From Lentinula raphanica (Eukaryota > Basidiomycota > Agaricomycetes > Agaricales > Omphalotaceae): a stretch of 64,000 nucleotides of DNA. Within the stretch, counting starts at the first letter, position 1. The number at the start of each line of letters is the position of its first letter. The stretch is taken from the NCBI GenBank assembly GCA_027919835.1, contig JANVFP010000015.1, forward strand, positions 1,178,001 to 1,242,000, given 5' to 3'. The notes below the pieces were generated by a model that saw nothing but the letters and a program-made list of their open reading frames with translations, had not been told where the DNA came from and made no database searches. Below, piece after piece: positions 43,790 through 54,130 of the stretch. The translations under genes and the position numbers were made by a program.

Positions 43790-43990
43790 CATCATCACTT
43801 CATCACTGGCACCGCTTGCTGAACCCACACTCACCGACGTGCTATAAAGCCTCAAGCCACGAAAGAAATTTTCTCCAGAGCTGGTCTCCCCCTCAAAATC
43901 ACAACCAGCTGTAACACGCACCTTCTTCGAGAACGTTCGCGCGCCCGTGAACGCCATCTTTCCTATAACAACTACATACGTACCATCGTT
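43790..43990 (+). promoter_or_regulatory. Conserved array promoter and 5' leader, copy a
   Basis: Contains the array-wide element around ACCGCTTGCT (43811), TATAAAG at 43843, CCAGAGCTGGTCTCC at 43875 and a leader ending GTGAACGCCATC. Counterparts precede all other array genes. Confidence 0.7.
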
Positions 43991-44658
43991 ATGATATCGA
44001 CTCGATTCGTTCTTCGAGCTATTCTCGTACTTGGTGTCCTTTCAACTTCTGGTGTCCTCGCCGCTCCTACTTCGAGTTCGATGCCTCATTCGACTGAGGT
44101 TCAGGCTCTTCAATTGTCCGGATCTCCGATTGTTGGCCGGGCGGTACCAGTCAATGTGCTCGAAACTCGCGGGGCTGTGGTTTCCATTGTGAGTCTCCAA
44201 CTTCAATACCTTCCTTTGGCAGTATACTGAATGATGTCCGTTCGGATTGAATCGTCCCAGATCAAAGACAACCTTGAAAATTGGAATGTGAGTAGTCATG
44301 GATCGTCTTGAGTTTGTCTCTCTAACCATTCCTATGGCGTACCTTCTGTACCCAGCTCAAAACAGTACAACAGAAACTAGAGGCCCTGGACGAGGCTGTG
44401 GAAAAACTAAAGGTTGCGGTGAATTCGAGCAACTTGAAGAAGAAAAAGCCCGCCACGGTCGATAGCTTGCAGAACATAGTTGATGGATACGAAGAAGTAT
44501 TAGGAAAGATGAAAGAGCTGGAAAGCATTTCCTCCGGCATCGGCCAGGACTGGCAAGAACGTCGTACTGCGGTCGAAGCAGCTATTGGTGGACTTAAAGA
44601 AGCACAGGCGAAGTTGAGAAGAAAAATCGAAGCTGAAAGACATCGAAAGGCTTCGTAG
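43991..44658 (+). CDS. Small secreted protein, array copy a (subtype II)
   Basis: Exons 43991-44188, 44261-44287 and 44356-44658 join in phase 0 to about 175 residues. The signal peptide MISTRFVLRAILVLGVLS ends at LAAP, a good signal-peptidase context. A variable segment ending NVLETRG follows. Exon 2 is only nine codons (IKDNLENWN). Exon 3 encodes a Lys/Glu/Leu-rich domain that looks like a coiled coil (LKTVQQKLEALDEAVEKLK ... LKEAQAKLRRKIEAERHRKAS). The segment PIVGR...VPVNVLExRG matches copy g at the other end of the array and differs from the Cys-containing copies between them. The protein should be secreted. Its function is unknown; it was not recognised as any named family. Confidence 0.8.
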
Positions 44659-46670
44659 GATAGTCGACAGTAGGAGGCTTTACTGGGGAGAAGTTGAGAT
44701 CAAAGGTGTTGCGGTGCAGGCTACTACTAGTAGCTAAGCGGTAGTATTCTGCTGTGATTTTGTATTGGCGTATCTCAGGAAGATCTTGCAAGCTACTATG
44801 AAAGATTGACGTTGTGGCCTCCTTGAGGCTTGAGCTTGAGCTAGTGCTTGCCCAGTGGTCGTCGATGTCGTTGCAAGTTGAAGTTCTCACGATTCGGATT
44901 TAGAGCCGGCTCAGGCCGTAGATTTCATTCCCACGCCTGCTTTCACCTTTCTGATCACTGCCTACCAGTCTCTACCCTTCTACACCGTCTACGCTAGGAA
45001 CTATGTACGATACCCGCCTCCGTCGCTCATTCAGGCCTTCAGGCCTCCAGATAATGCAAGCTATGACGACTACTTATTGATGCATCCTTCGGACTGCGGC
45101 TACCTCAACAGAAATCACCGCATCGCGTGACTGTTTCTAAGCAGTGCCGATCCAGACACCACGACAGCCCTTCACCAGCCTTCACCATGACAAGTATCTC
45201 AACAAATGATCCTGGCATACTCCTACGCCAATTATTCTCTGATGATACCCTTGCGAATGAGCTGGTCGTGCGCGCGCGAACGAGATATGGGTGTCCAATC
45301 AGAGATAAATAACTCAGACGTTTAGAAGCTATTGGAGGCTGGAGCTCATCGCATATTAGTTTGTGAGTGCCTGATTTCTGGTAGCTAGGAGAGTTGCGCC
45401 CTTAACTTACGCTTACGATGCTCTTACGATTGCCTTAGACTCGAAGTTAGAGCTCGCTTGGCCTGGCTGCCCTGCTGAGTGAGTGATTTACCTAGTCAAG
45501 GCTATCCAAGATGTTACAAGGCTATTCAGTACTTAGTATCCAGTGAGTGATTTCTACGATCAATGGTATTGACTCACTCATACATCCCCGAGTAGTGCAT
45601 CGTCTTACGGTGCCCTTGCGTGAAAAAAACTTTTCTCAACACGACCCTATCTAGTATCCAGTTCGCTTCACATTTTTCTCGCCATACATACAAGACGGAT
45701 TTCGTGTCATTCTTACCACCAATACAATTTCTTCAAACCGAAAATTGCCATCCAGACTGATTCGACCAATCAGGACATGCGAACCAATCGCAGTTTTAGA
45801 TGGATGTTTGCATGAACGCCATTGAGCTCAAGACGCCAAAACGACTAGCGAGGCTCGATGAAATCAGACAGAAAAGACGCTCAACTTGCTTCCATTGACA
45901 CTGCTCAGTCCATCTCCTTTCGACCCGAAGCTGACTTCAATGCTGCATCTTATGTCCTGAACTCGAACGGTTGAACACTCGGAGGACCGAGCACTGGTGA
46001 GGAACATCAACCGAGATTCCGAGCGAATTTCGCTAACGAAACCCGAAAGCGTTGATTGTCCACTCCCAATCCTGACTCTTGTCAGCTCTTATCAGGCTCT
46101 TGTTCATTTCAAGGTTCACGCCTACGTGCAAACATCGTCTTTTTTGCCTTAGACATTACCTCTTTAAACGAAAAGATCATCGCCATACTCTCCGTCTGCA
46201 GGCCGTAGATCCGAGTTTATTCACTCGAGAGTCAAAACATATCGAAAGAACGTTCATTAGGTTTGACCTGGTTTGACGGGAGACCACTAATGCAAAACAG
46301 AGGAACTTTCGCCCACTTCTCGATACATATCCCTCGAGATCACCGCCGATTCAACTTCAAGTTGGTTGTATATTCCCGTGCGAGACAATCAGCGTAAAAT
46401 ACTCATCCGGTCGTGAGTGTTTGATATCTTGCAACACTCAGCGTCTTGAGTATCTCACTTGTCGAGGCCCGACTCGGTTCCTTGAGTGTTCCACTCTCCC
46501 AGTGGTCGCCGAACAGGCTTTTCAGTAACTTATGTTTTATCTGTTTGACCATTTATGTGACTGACTCAAAAGTAGAGCATCGATTCGAAGTCCAAATGAT
46601 TGATACAAGGCTAATCACTACCATGATAGTGAGCACGTTCCCTATCTAATAGTACTAATCACCCTCAATG
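44659..46670. repeat. Array intergenic block with decayed repeats (a-b)
   Basis: Starts with a degenerate array 3' motif (about 44690-44765, ending ATTCTGCTGTGATTTTGTA). Block R2-like sequence (45125-45305, with GTCGTGCGCGCGCGAACGA) also occurs at about 49655, 53650 and 59290. Block R3 (about 45460-45640, with CAGTGAGTGATTTCT) recurs at 49800-50060 and 59580-59770. Block R1 (about 45965-46480, with GGTTCACGCCTACGTGCAAA) recurs at 50170, 54595 and 55660. There is no intact gene. The short ORF at 45127-45312 belongs to block R2 and is not preserved in the other copies. Confidence 0.7.
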
Positions 46671-46931
46671 ACTAGATCATCACCGCTTGCAATCATCTCC
46701 ATGATGACACGCACGATCTTTGCCTTTTTTATTCTTTTTTTGCGAGATTTTGTATTTTTTTTGAGCGTCGATACCCATCTCCGTGCTATACATAAAAACC
46801 CAAGCTACACGACCCATGTTTCCCCTCCCAGAGCTGGTCTCCTTCGCAAATCGCAACCAACGCACACACACTTCTCCGAAAACGTTCAACGCCATATTTG
46901 CATAGTATCTGAATCGCATCTACGTTCTGCT
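46671..46931 (+). promoter_or_regulatory. Conserved array promoter and 5' leader, copy b
   Basis: ATCATCACCGCTTGCAATC at 46677, TACATAAAAA at about 46788, CCCAAGCTACACGACCCAT, then CCAGAGCTGG at 46828 and the leader AAATCGCAACCAACGCAC ... GTTCAACGCCAT. It matches the blocks before copies a and c-g. Confidence 0.75.
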
Positions 46932-47545
46932 ATGACTCGACTCACTCGACTCACTCTTCGAGCCATCCTTATGCTTGGAGTCCTTTCTTCTGGTGTTCTC
47001 GCCGCTCCTGCTTTGACGCCTCCCTCGAAAGAGTCCCCGACCGACTCCGTTGAGGCTCATCACCAATGTTCCGATCCACAGATTGGTGCCTCGGCGACGG
47101 CGGTTGTCCATGCGCTCAGAGCTCGTGGAAACTGTTTTTCTCAATCCCCCGACGCAGTTGAAGCGGTTGAACTGGATCCAGTGAGAATTTGCTTTTGACC
47201 TGTTTCCCTCATCATAAATGTTGATATTCTCTATAGCTCACTGCAACGCTCAACGAAATGGACAAAATCTTAACCAATCTGGGTTATCCACGTGCAGTGG
47301 AAGACCGTGGCCCCACGAACTTTGGTAATATAAAGGGAAGGATCATGCAGATCACAGACCATCCAGATCGCGCAAGGTACACGTCACTGGAAGGATCCGT
47401 CAGGACAGCTCATAACAATTTCGCGAAGCTCTTCGAGCTTGTCGCAAAGCTGGAACTTGAAGCCCCAGAAGGAGTTTCTTCCCATGACTTGCGAGAAGCG
47501 GGCTTGACACTCAGAGCTTGTGTTATCGTGTCTCGGAAATGGTAG
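46932..47545 (+). CDS. Small secreted protein, array copy b (subtype I)
   Basis: Exon 1 (46932-47180) and exon 2 (47237-47545) join in phase 0 to about 185 residues. The signal peptide MTRLTRLTLRAILMLGVLSS runs to VLAAPA. A variable segment with HHQCSDPQIG and the conserved ALRARGNC follows. The second exon starts LTATLNEMDKILTNLGYP, matching the LxxINxLMxxLG pattern of other copies, and continues as a helical, charged domain. It ends in a Cys-containing tail (LTLRACVIVSRKW). The tiny middle exon seen in other copies was not located here and may be lost. A promoter block lies directly upstream and the 3' hairpin motif at 47583-47599. Function unknown. Confidence 0.8.
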
Positions 47546-47582
47546 GAAACATGGTCGGGAAGTAGCTATCGATGTTGTTGGG

Positions 47583-47599
47583 GATAGACTGGTACTATC
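47583..47599 (+). terminator. Array 3' hairpin motif, copy b
   Basis: GATAG ACTGGTA CTATC, a 5-bp stem and 7-nt loop, 38 bp after the stop. The same motif follows copies c, e and f. Likely 3' UTR element or polyadenylation-related; the role is inferred. Confidence 0.55.
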
Positions 47600-50500
47600 A
47601 CTGTGATTCGTACTACGATTACAACTATCAAAAGAAAATAGTTGGTGGGACTTTGCTTGAGTGAGTGCGTTGTCCAATAATATGAGTGTGGCGAGTCGGA
47701 GATCAGATTGATAGTGGAAACTGTAGTCTGTGACCACTGGACACTGTCAGTATTGCCAGGGAGCGGCAATTGGGGGGGGGGGGGGGGGGGAACTTCCTGA
47801 TCCGTAGTAGTTACTGTCTGCGTCAAAAAGATCAGAACATTGCTCAAAATACTCCATTGTGGACCCCACTGTCAGCTGGCAGGCGATTCTGCCTGACCCG
47901 TCAAACGGGACAAAATTTTGAGGCCTCGAGAGTTACGCGTTTGAACTTTGAAGGCGGCTGAGGGGAATTGAGGATTAAGACTTGAGACTCGAGAGGATCC
48001 ACAAGGCTATCATCTGGCTCCGGCGGTGAGTGAATTTTACAATGTGATAATTCGAAACCGTCATCCTTCAACTTCCTACTCCTCCTCGATTCACTGTATT
48101 TCCTCGTTCTCGTCCTCCCCTGCCAACGCATTCTATCGGACCTGAGCAAATCCAAGTCACCTCAAATTGAACTTGACCCACTGACAAAAACCCTCTAAAT
48201 CTCCTCTTCCTTCTCCACCAACACCCGTCTCCTCACACCTGCCATCGTCGGGTCCTTCGCCCACTCAGATAGTAGGAGAGCGAGTCAGAGGGATACTTAT
48301 GTGGCATACCAGTTACCCTTGTCCTCGGAGTCGGAATTTGGCGCTTATGAGCGCTTATGCCAGAGCCCGGCATGATGTAATCAGATCCTGAAGCGCTTCG
48401 ACCTGCTTCGACCTCTTGGTTCTTCTTGGTTCTTCTTGGTTCAACTTTGGCACCTCAACAATGGGATCTTCTGTTCAAATACAGCTATACCGCTTCGTTC
48501 TGCTCAAACGTAGATCCTGGTCCGACGCAGCTTCATCGAAGAATTCCATTTGCTTGTGGTGGTAACGTGCCAACTCCCGAGATTTTGTGAGTGACTTTGG
48601 AACGCTTTGGAATGCATATCATAACCGATAACATACACGCTCAGATTGAAAGTGCTCCTTATTCCTTGAACACCAATGTTTTCGGCCATTGCTCTCAACC
48701 TCCGGGGTAGACTGGCATTAGGGTTGGTCTCTATATTCACGTACGTTCTTGTCGCGCTGGCTCTCTTGCTTGTGAACTTATGATTGATATCTTCTAGGCT
48801 TGTCCTCGCTCCCTAGATGTAAAAATGACCGAGGAACAACGAACACCTGTATCCATGTCATGCATCCCATCAGACGCAAAGTCGACCCCAAAACCCGGAG
48901 TCCCGGACTGGAAATGGAGCATTGCGAGTATTGAAGGGATACTGAACGTGCGTCCTTTGGCTCTGACCTTGGAAGTTCTCTGACATCCATCGTGTAGTCA
49001 TCTACAAACCTCAACACTGACCCGATCGCGACATCGATACTACTACGCTGGGGCTGACATACCCATTATTGGTTGTCACAAAACTGAAAGGTGGTGTCAG
49101 AACCACACCCTCCATTGTTGCGTTCATGAAAAACCCGGTTTTGTCAGTCTTCCTGCGAAACGTCACACTATTCTCAGCCGCCAATAACGTTTGTGCTCTC
49201 AAGCGTCATTAGAAGCCCAGCCTGATTTGACTCCCGTGTATCCTTCCACCAAATTCTGTGGGGCAAGAAGCACTCTCTAGGCAAAGGCGCTTTCGCCCCG
49301 TCTTTTGACAAAGAACCTGCCCGTCGCCCGAGCTTCTGATAAGCATGTCGTTAATCTGAAGGCTTTACCGCTCAGGATGCTCCATTGTATGGAGGGTCTG
49401 AGCAGGAACGACAGGTAGCTGCCGCCTCCAGCTTCTAAAATTAGTCATGTCCCGACCTCCTTCATCACCTGCATACATTGGATTTGAGGCCGGTCTTTTC
49501 CAGTTCCAGTCGTTATTTTCTCACTGACATTGGTTATTAGTATCTTAGGTTTCGACAACCAGAACTCGAAACTCTCTTTGCTTAGCCCGTTTGCATCTTG
49601 ACCTCCTCTCCTGACGCGATCTGCAGAAAGAAGCCTTTCACTTCTGCATTTTACAGCTTCTAAGTCGTCTGCCGTCGATCCAGACACCGCCACAGTCACA
49701 TACTTCAAGAAATGGATTTGGGACATTCCTACGCCAACTTGAGCATGCAGAGTAACTTGTGTCTATCCAACATAGACGCGGAACGAATTCGTTTAGTCTG
49801 GCTGTCCCATCTAGTGAGTAATTTTCATAGTCATAGTCATTGCCAATTGGTATCGAAACGTTCTTTGACTAGATCCTACTAAGGCTATATCTGAGGCTAT
49901 CCATAATCCAGTAGTAGCCAGTAGTATCCAGTTGGCAGTGAGTGATTTCTTTGATCAATGATCCTGAACTACACCTTCCCCGAATAGATAACTCGTTAAA
50001 CGTTTCAATTGTGCCCTTGCGTGAAAAACGTTTTCTCCCAGCACGGCGCTACACAACAGTCCACAACCCGTCCCCTTCGATGAGCCCATGCGAAGGGACA
50101 GAATATTCAAGCGCTAATAATTAAATACCTCGAGTCTCGCGTGTTTCTGATGATACATTATGTCTCTGCTTGCGTCCTGAACGGTTGAACACTCAGCGGA
50201 CTGAGCTTGGTGAGGAACATCAACCAGAACTCCGAGAGAACGATCTCTAACGAACCCCAAAGGTGTTGATACTCCACTCCCAGTCGTAACTCTTGTTTGG
50301 CTCTTATTCACTTAAAGGTTCACGCCTACGTGCACACATCGTCTTTTTTGCCCTTAGACGTTACCTCTTGGAGTAAAACGAAAACAATTGTCGCCACTCT
50401 CTGTATACAGGCTGTAGATTTGACTTGAAACGCGTCGAAACCACGTCCATCAGATTCGCGATCGACGGGATTCGACCAACTCAGAACAGAGGAAATTTCG

Positions 50501-51218
50501 CCCACATCTCAATACATACTACCACTAGAGAATCATACCGCCTCATACCGCCGGTTGTCCATTCCTGTGCCTTCCTGTGCCCACTTCTCAGCCTCATCGC
50601 TTGGAATTTTCCGCTGCTTCCTCCATCTGCACAAGGAACAATGATGTGAGAGCTATCGTACTGAATCTTGATAAAAAAGAGATGGTCATATTTTCCTTCG
50701 AGACAGAAGAAAACACCTCGTTTCAGTGTATGCTCGCTTCGAGTGAAGCCTACGAACTCATATGGACTCTCTTTCTCTCCTAGTACTCTCTCTCATCAGA
50801 CGGGTTTCGCCATATGATGATATCGAGGGAAATTCGAGAATCGAGATAGATCCGGTTACCAATGAGGTGCGTGAAAATATCTCTGTGTAACAAGGTGTCA
50901 TTCATTCAAATCCCAAACGTTCATCTCTAGCCTTCAAGACCGACAGCGTAACATACTCTTACTTACGGATGTTGAGTCGTGTCTAGCAACACTCAGCGTC
51001 ACTGTTGGGTATATGACTGGACAAGCTAAGGCCCAAGGCTCTCTTGAGTGTTCGAGCTTCCGGTGGTCAAAAAGGCCTTTCAGAGCTTTACATATCGGTG
51101 TTCGATCTTTTGTTGAAATCCGGATGTCCAGAAGCCATATCTTCAAGGCTATCAGACTCCAGAGGCTATCCAGTGAGCAATTTTCCCAACTAACGGTATT
51201 CATCATCCCTGACCAAAT
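47600..51218. repeat. Array intergenic block with decayed repeats (b-c)
   Basis: About 3.6 kb without a supportable gene. Block R2 (about 48015-49760) is a diverged duplicate of 52430-53750; shared landmarks are GGCATGATGTAATC (48370 and 52537) and CGCAAAGTCGACC (about 48878 and 53130). Block R3 follows at 49800-50060 and block R1 at about 50170-51080, which is also found at 45965, 54595 and 55660. The order R2-R3-R1-promoter-gene seems to be the ancestral duplication unit. Short open frames here are not conserved between copies. Confidence 0.7.
47772..47790 (+). repeat. G homopolymer, about 19 bp
   Basis: An uninterrupted run of G in the intergenic region downstream of copy b. The length may be inexact because sequencers slip on such runs. 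Confidence 0.8.
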
Positions 51219-51483
51219 CATCACCGCTTGCAGTTATATCGATAACACGCCCGATTTCTTTGTTTTTTGGGAAAAATATTTTTCGAATAATTTTTCTATC
51301 CTTGAGCGTTGATATATGATACCCATCACCGTGCTAAACATAAAGACCTGAACTACACGACCCATTTTCCCCTCAGAGCTGGTCTCATTCGCAAATCGCA
51401 TCCAACACACACACGCATCTCCGAACTTGACGTTCAGCGCCATCTTTGCTACAACTACTACTTACGTTCTGCCTCGTTCTGCT
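51219..51483 (+). promoter_or_regulatory. Conserved array promoter and 5' leader, copy c
   Basis: ATCATCACCGCTTGCAGTT at 51221, AACATAAAGACC at about 51336, CTACACGACCCATTTTCCCC, CAGAGCTGGTCTC and the leader ending TTCAGCGCCATC. Still well preserved although the gene behind it is broken. Confidence 0.7.
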
Positions 51484-52176
51484 ATGACTCGACCGAGCCA
51501 TCCTCATACTTGGACTCCTTTCTTCTGGTGTTCTCGCCGCTCCTGCTTCGACGCGTCCCTCGTCTAAAGATCAGGCTCTCTGCCCGTGTCCCAATCATCC
51601 GACTGGTGACTCTGAGTCGGCCCCGGGCGTCCTCAAAGCTCGTGGCTGCTGTTGTTCCTGCTGTGGATCCAGAAGAACCGAGGGGGAACAAGCTGTGGAG
51701 CAATTTTCCAGCACCCACTTGGGAACAGTGAGCACTGAGAACCTTGTGTTTGATTTCAATCATTGCTGACACTGATTCCATAATACCCATTGTTTTGAAT
51801 CATGATTCCCAGGTGCTTGATGTGTTGGGAAATATAAATTCTGGAGCAGTGAGTTTTCTCATCCTTCGCCTGTTTTTCTGATCATTGAATACGCATATGC
51901 TATACAAAGGTTGAACACATCAATCAAATCATGCCCAAGCTCGGTCATGCAGAGAAACAAGCAGCGGACAAAGACGAGGTAGTGCCAATGCTCCTGTCAC
52001 TCCCAGAGCCTGCCAAACCGCTAGCAGATGAGACGCAGGAACATTACAGAGCTCTCATCGAGTGGGTCACGGTGCTGTCAAATCGGCATGCCCGTGCTAA
52101 TCCTGGGAGTCGCAATCCCTTCGCTGAAGTGCTGGAAAAACTCGAGAACGATAGTGGGATGACGTGTCTAATTTGA
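51484..52176 (+). pseudogene. Secreted protein copy c, inactivated by deletion in the signal peptide
   Basis: The ATG at 51484 is followed by ACTCGAC and then directly by CGAGCCATCCTC. Compared with copies b, d and f, 17 bp are missing, so the normal frame (ILGLLSSGVLAAPAST) no longer joins the ATG. No other in-frame ATG restores it. Downstream parts are otherwise family-like: PNHPTG, LKARGCCC, a short exon (LDVLGNINSGA, about 51814-51848) and a last exon with VEHINQIMPKLGHAEK, LLSLPEPAK and NPFAEVLEKLEND ending at 52176. Because the rest of the frame is still open, the loss seems recent. Confidence 0.75.
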
Positions 52177-52245
52177 CTTCGGGCGTTCAAAGAGTCCTGA
52201 AATTCTCGGTCATCATGGTTGGGGAGCTGTTATTGGTCATTGGGG

Positions 52246-52262
52246 GATAGACTGGTACTATC
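52246..52262 (+). terminator. Array 3' hairpin motif, copy c
   Basis: GATAG ACTGGTA CTATC, identical to copies b, e and f, about 70 bp after the last exon. Confidence 0.55.
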
Positions 52263-53869
52263 TGCTATTATTTGTACAATCCAACTCATAACCATCAGAA
52301 GAATAGTTGAAAGTTATCGATGAGTGGAAGCTTTTACTTGAGCTATCATTCTGCCTGCGATTTGTGTGGCAAACTTCGGTAGTCCTCGGTTGACTGTAGA
52401 AACGAAGGGGAAAGGTACTCAGTCTCGCAGACCGATAAACAGCCTCTCGATCTCCCCTTCCTTCTCCACTATTGCCATCATCGGGTCCTTCAACTTGTCT
52501 CGTGTCTGTGGGGATTTGGCGCTTATGGAGCCTGGCATGATGTAATCGGATCTGACTTTGAGAAGCGGGAAATAAATTGTTGACTCGCTTCGTTCAACCA
52601 TCACCCCGAGCCTAGTGCTGATCCGTACAGCACCTCAGCGGCGCAGAGCAAGCTCGACAGACGTACTCACTCAGGCGTGGTGCTCCAACTATCAACCATC
52701 ATCTAGTCCTCTTCCTCTTTTGCATCTTTTCCTCCAGTCTCCAAAGGTTCAGCTGGATCGATGGCAATTCCGACTCGACAGTCGCATCCTTCGCCAGGCG
52801 CCTACTACAATAACCGCCTTCTTCATTTTCCTCATTCTGCTCCAACGTGGATCCTACTTGAATGCATGTCATGACTGATATGACATACACGCTCAGATCG
52901 AAATTCTTCCCCATTTCATATACACCAGGTCTTTGGTCGCTGCTCTCAACCTCCGATCTGCATTCTGGCATTGGCGTTGGTCCTTATCGGTGTGCTCCTG
53001 TTGCACTGTAGCCTGTCTCTCCTGTTCATCAATATACGGTTGATTTCTTCCAGGCTCAACCGCGCTGTCTAAGTGCACGATTGACTGAGAAACAACGAAC
53101 ACCTGTATATCCGTCATTCATCCCATCAAACGCAAAGTCGACCTCAAGTGCCTGATTGGAAACGGAGAAATGGAGGCGATGAAGGGATATCGAACGTGAG
53201 CTCTCTAGCTTCGATTTTAGACATGCTCTGACATCCATCGTATAGTCGTCAACAGATGACTACTCCAGACTATTTCCCATATACGCTAACCCAACCGCGA
53301 CGTTGATACTGCAAGTCTGCATCGAGAATGACGATGCATACCCTCGAAGCACGGCTACATAATGTCGCAAACTTGCCCTGTTTTTTCTTTGTCATCTCTG
53401 TCCACCATATACGCAGTCGGTCATCAAGTCAGGACCGACCCCTCATTGTTGCATAAAGCCAGTCATCCTGCGAAAAGTTGAACTATTCTCAGCTACCGAT
53501 ACCGTTTCTGCCTTCGAGCGTCGTTCGGACTACAGCTTCATTCGATGATGCATAGTAGTGTCAAACAACATCATCCCTCGTGTCTCATTCACCACGTCCC
53601 GCAGTCAAGAAGGGCCGGCAAAAAGCACGCTCGAGGCGAAGGCGCATTCGTGGTCACAGCTTCTAAGCGTCCGTCGTCGATTCAGATACCACGATAGCTC
53701 TTTATCACAATAGGTACTTCGACCACTGAGTCTGGGACATCCCTACGCCAAAGATCTTTGAAAGCTCTCGGTGACGAGCCTGTCGTGCGCGCGCAAACGA
53801 CCTATGGGACTACAAGGAGTGAGGTAGAGATGAATTATCAGGCTGTTTAGAGGTTCATCGATATCGCTC
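52263..53869. repeat. Array intergenic block with decayed repeats (c to relic)
   Basis: A second copy of block R2 (about 52430-53810), shorter and diverged from 48015-49760. It includes the CGCAAAGTCGACC landmark and GTCGTGCGCGCGCAAACGA near 53783, shared with 45268. No intact gene was found on either strand. Confidence 0.65.
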
Positions 53870-54130
53870 TGGAGCTGGTTTCCCTCGGCACAAATCGCAA
53901 ACAACGCAAAATTCTCCAAAGACGTTTATATCAGTGACGCCGCGGCCATCATTTCCTCAACATCTACGTGTACACTGTACCACTGTTATCATCTCTCAAT
54001 CTCACTCTTCGGGTGGTTTCCATTCTCGAAATCAAGTTCTCGCCGCTCCGAAGACTTCGACACACCTAATTAAAGCTCAGGCTCTTTATACTCACGAATT
54101 CTGGATTGGTAGCCCGTATGCGATACCTGT
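53870..54130 (+). pseudogene. Eroded relic of a secreted-protein gene (leader and signal peptide)
   Basis: GGAGCTGGTTTCCCTCGGC and AAATCGCAAACAACGCAAAA match the array leader. About 100 bp later CTCACTCTTCGG ... GTTCTCGCCGCTCC and ACTTCGACACACC match the signal peptide region, and AAAGCTCAGGCTCTT the segment after it. The start codon region is lost and frames are broken. No C-terminal domain was recognised downstream. Confidence 0.6.

Noticed and set aside
43193..43957. 254-codon minus-strand frame over the end of the second MYND gene and the copy a promoter
   Set aside because: Overlaps a recognised exon and a conserved promoter module; no domain and no conservation at other array promoters.
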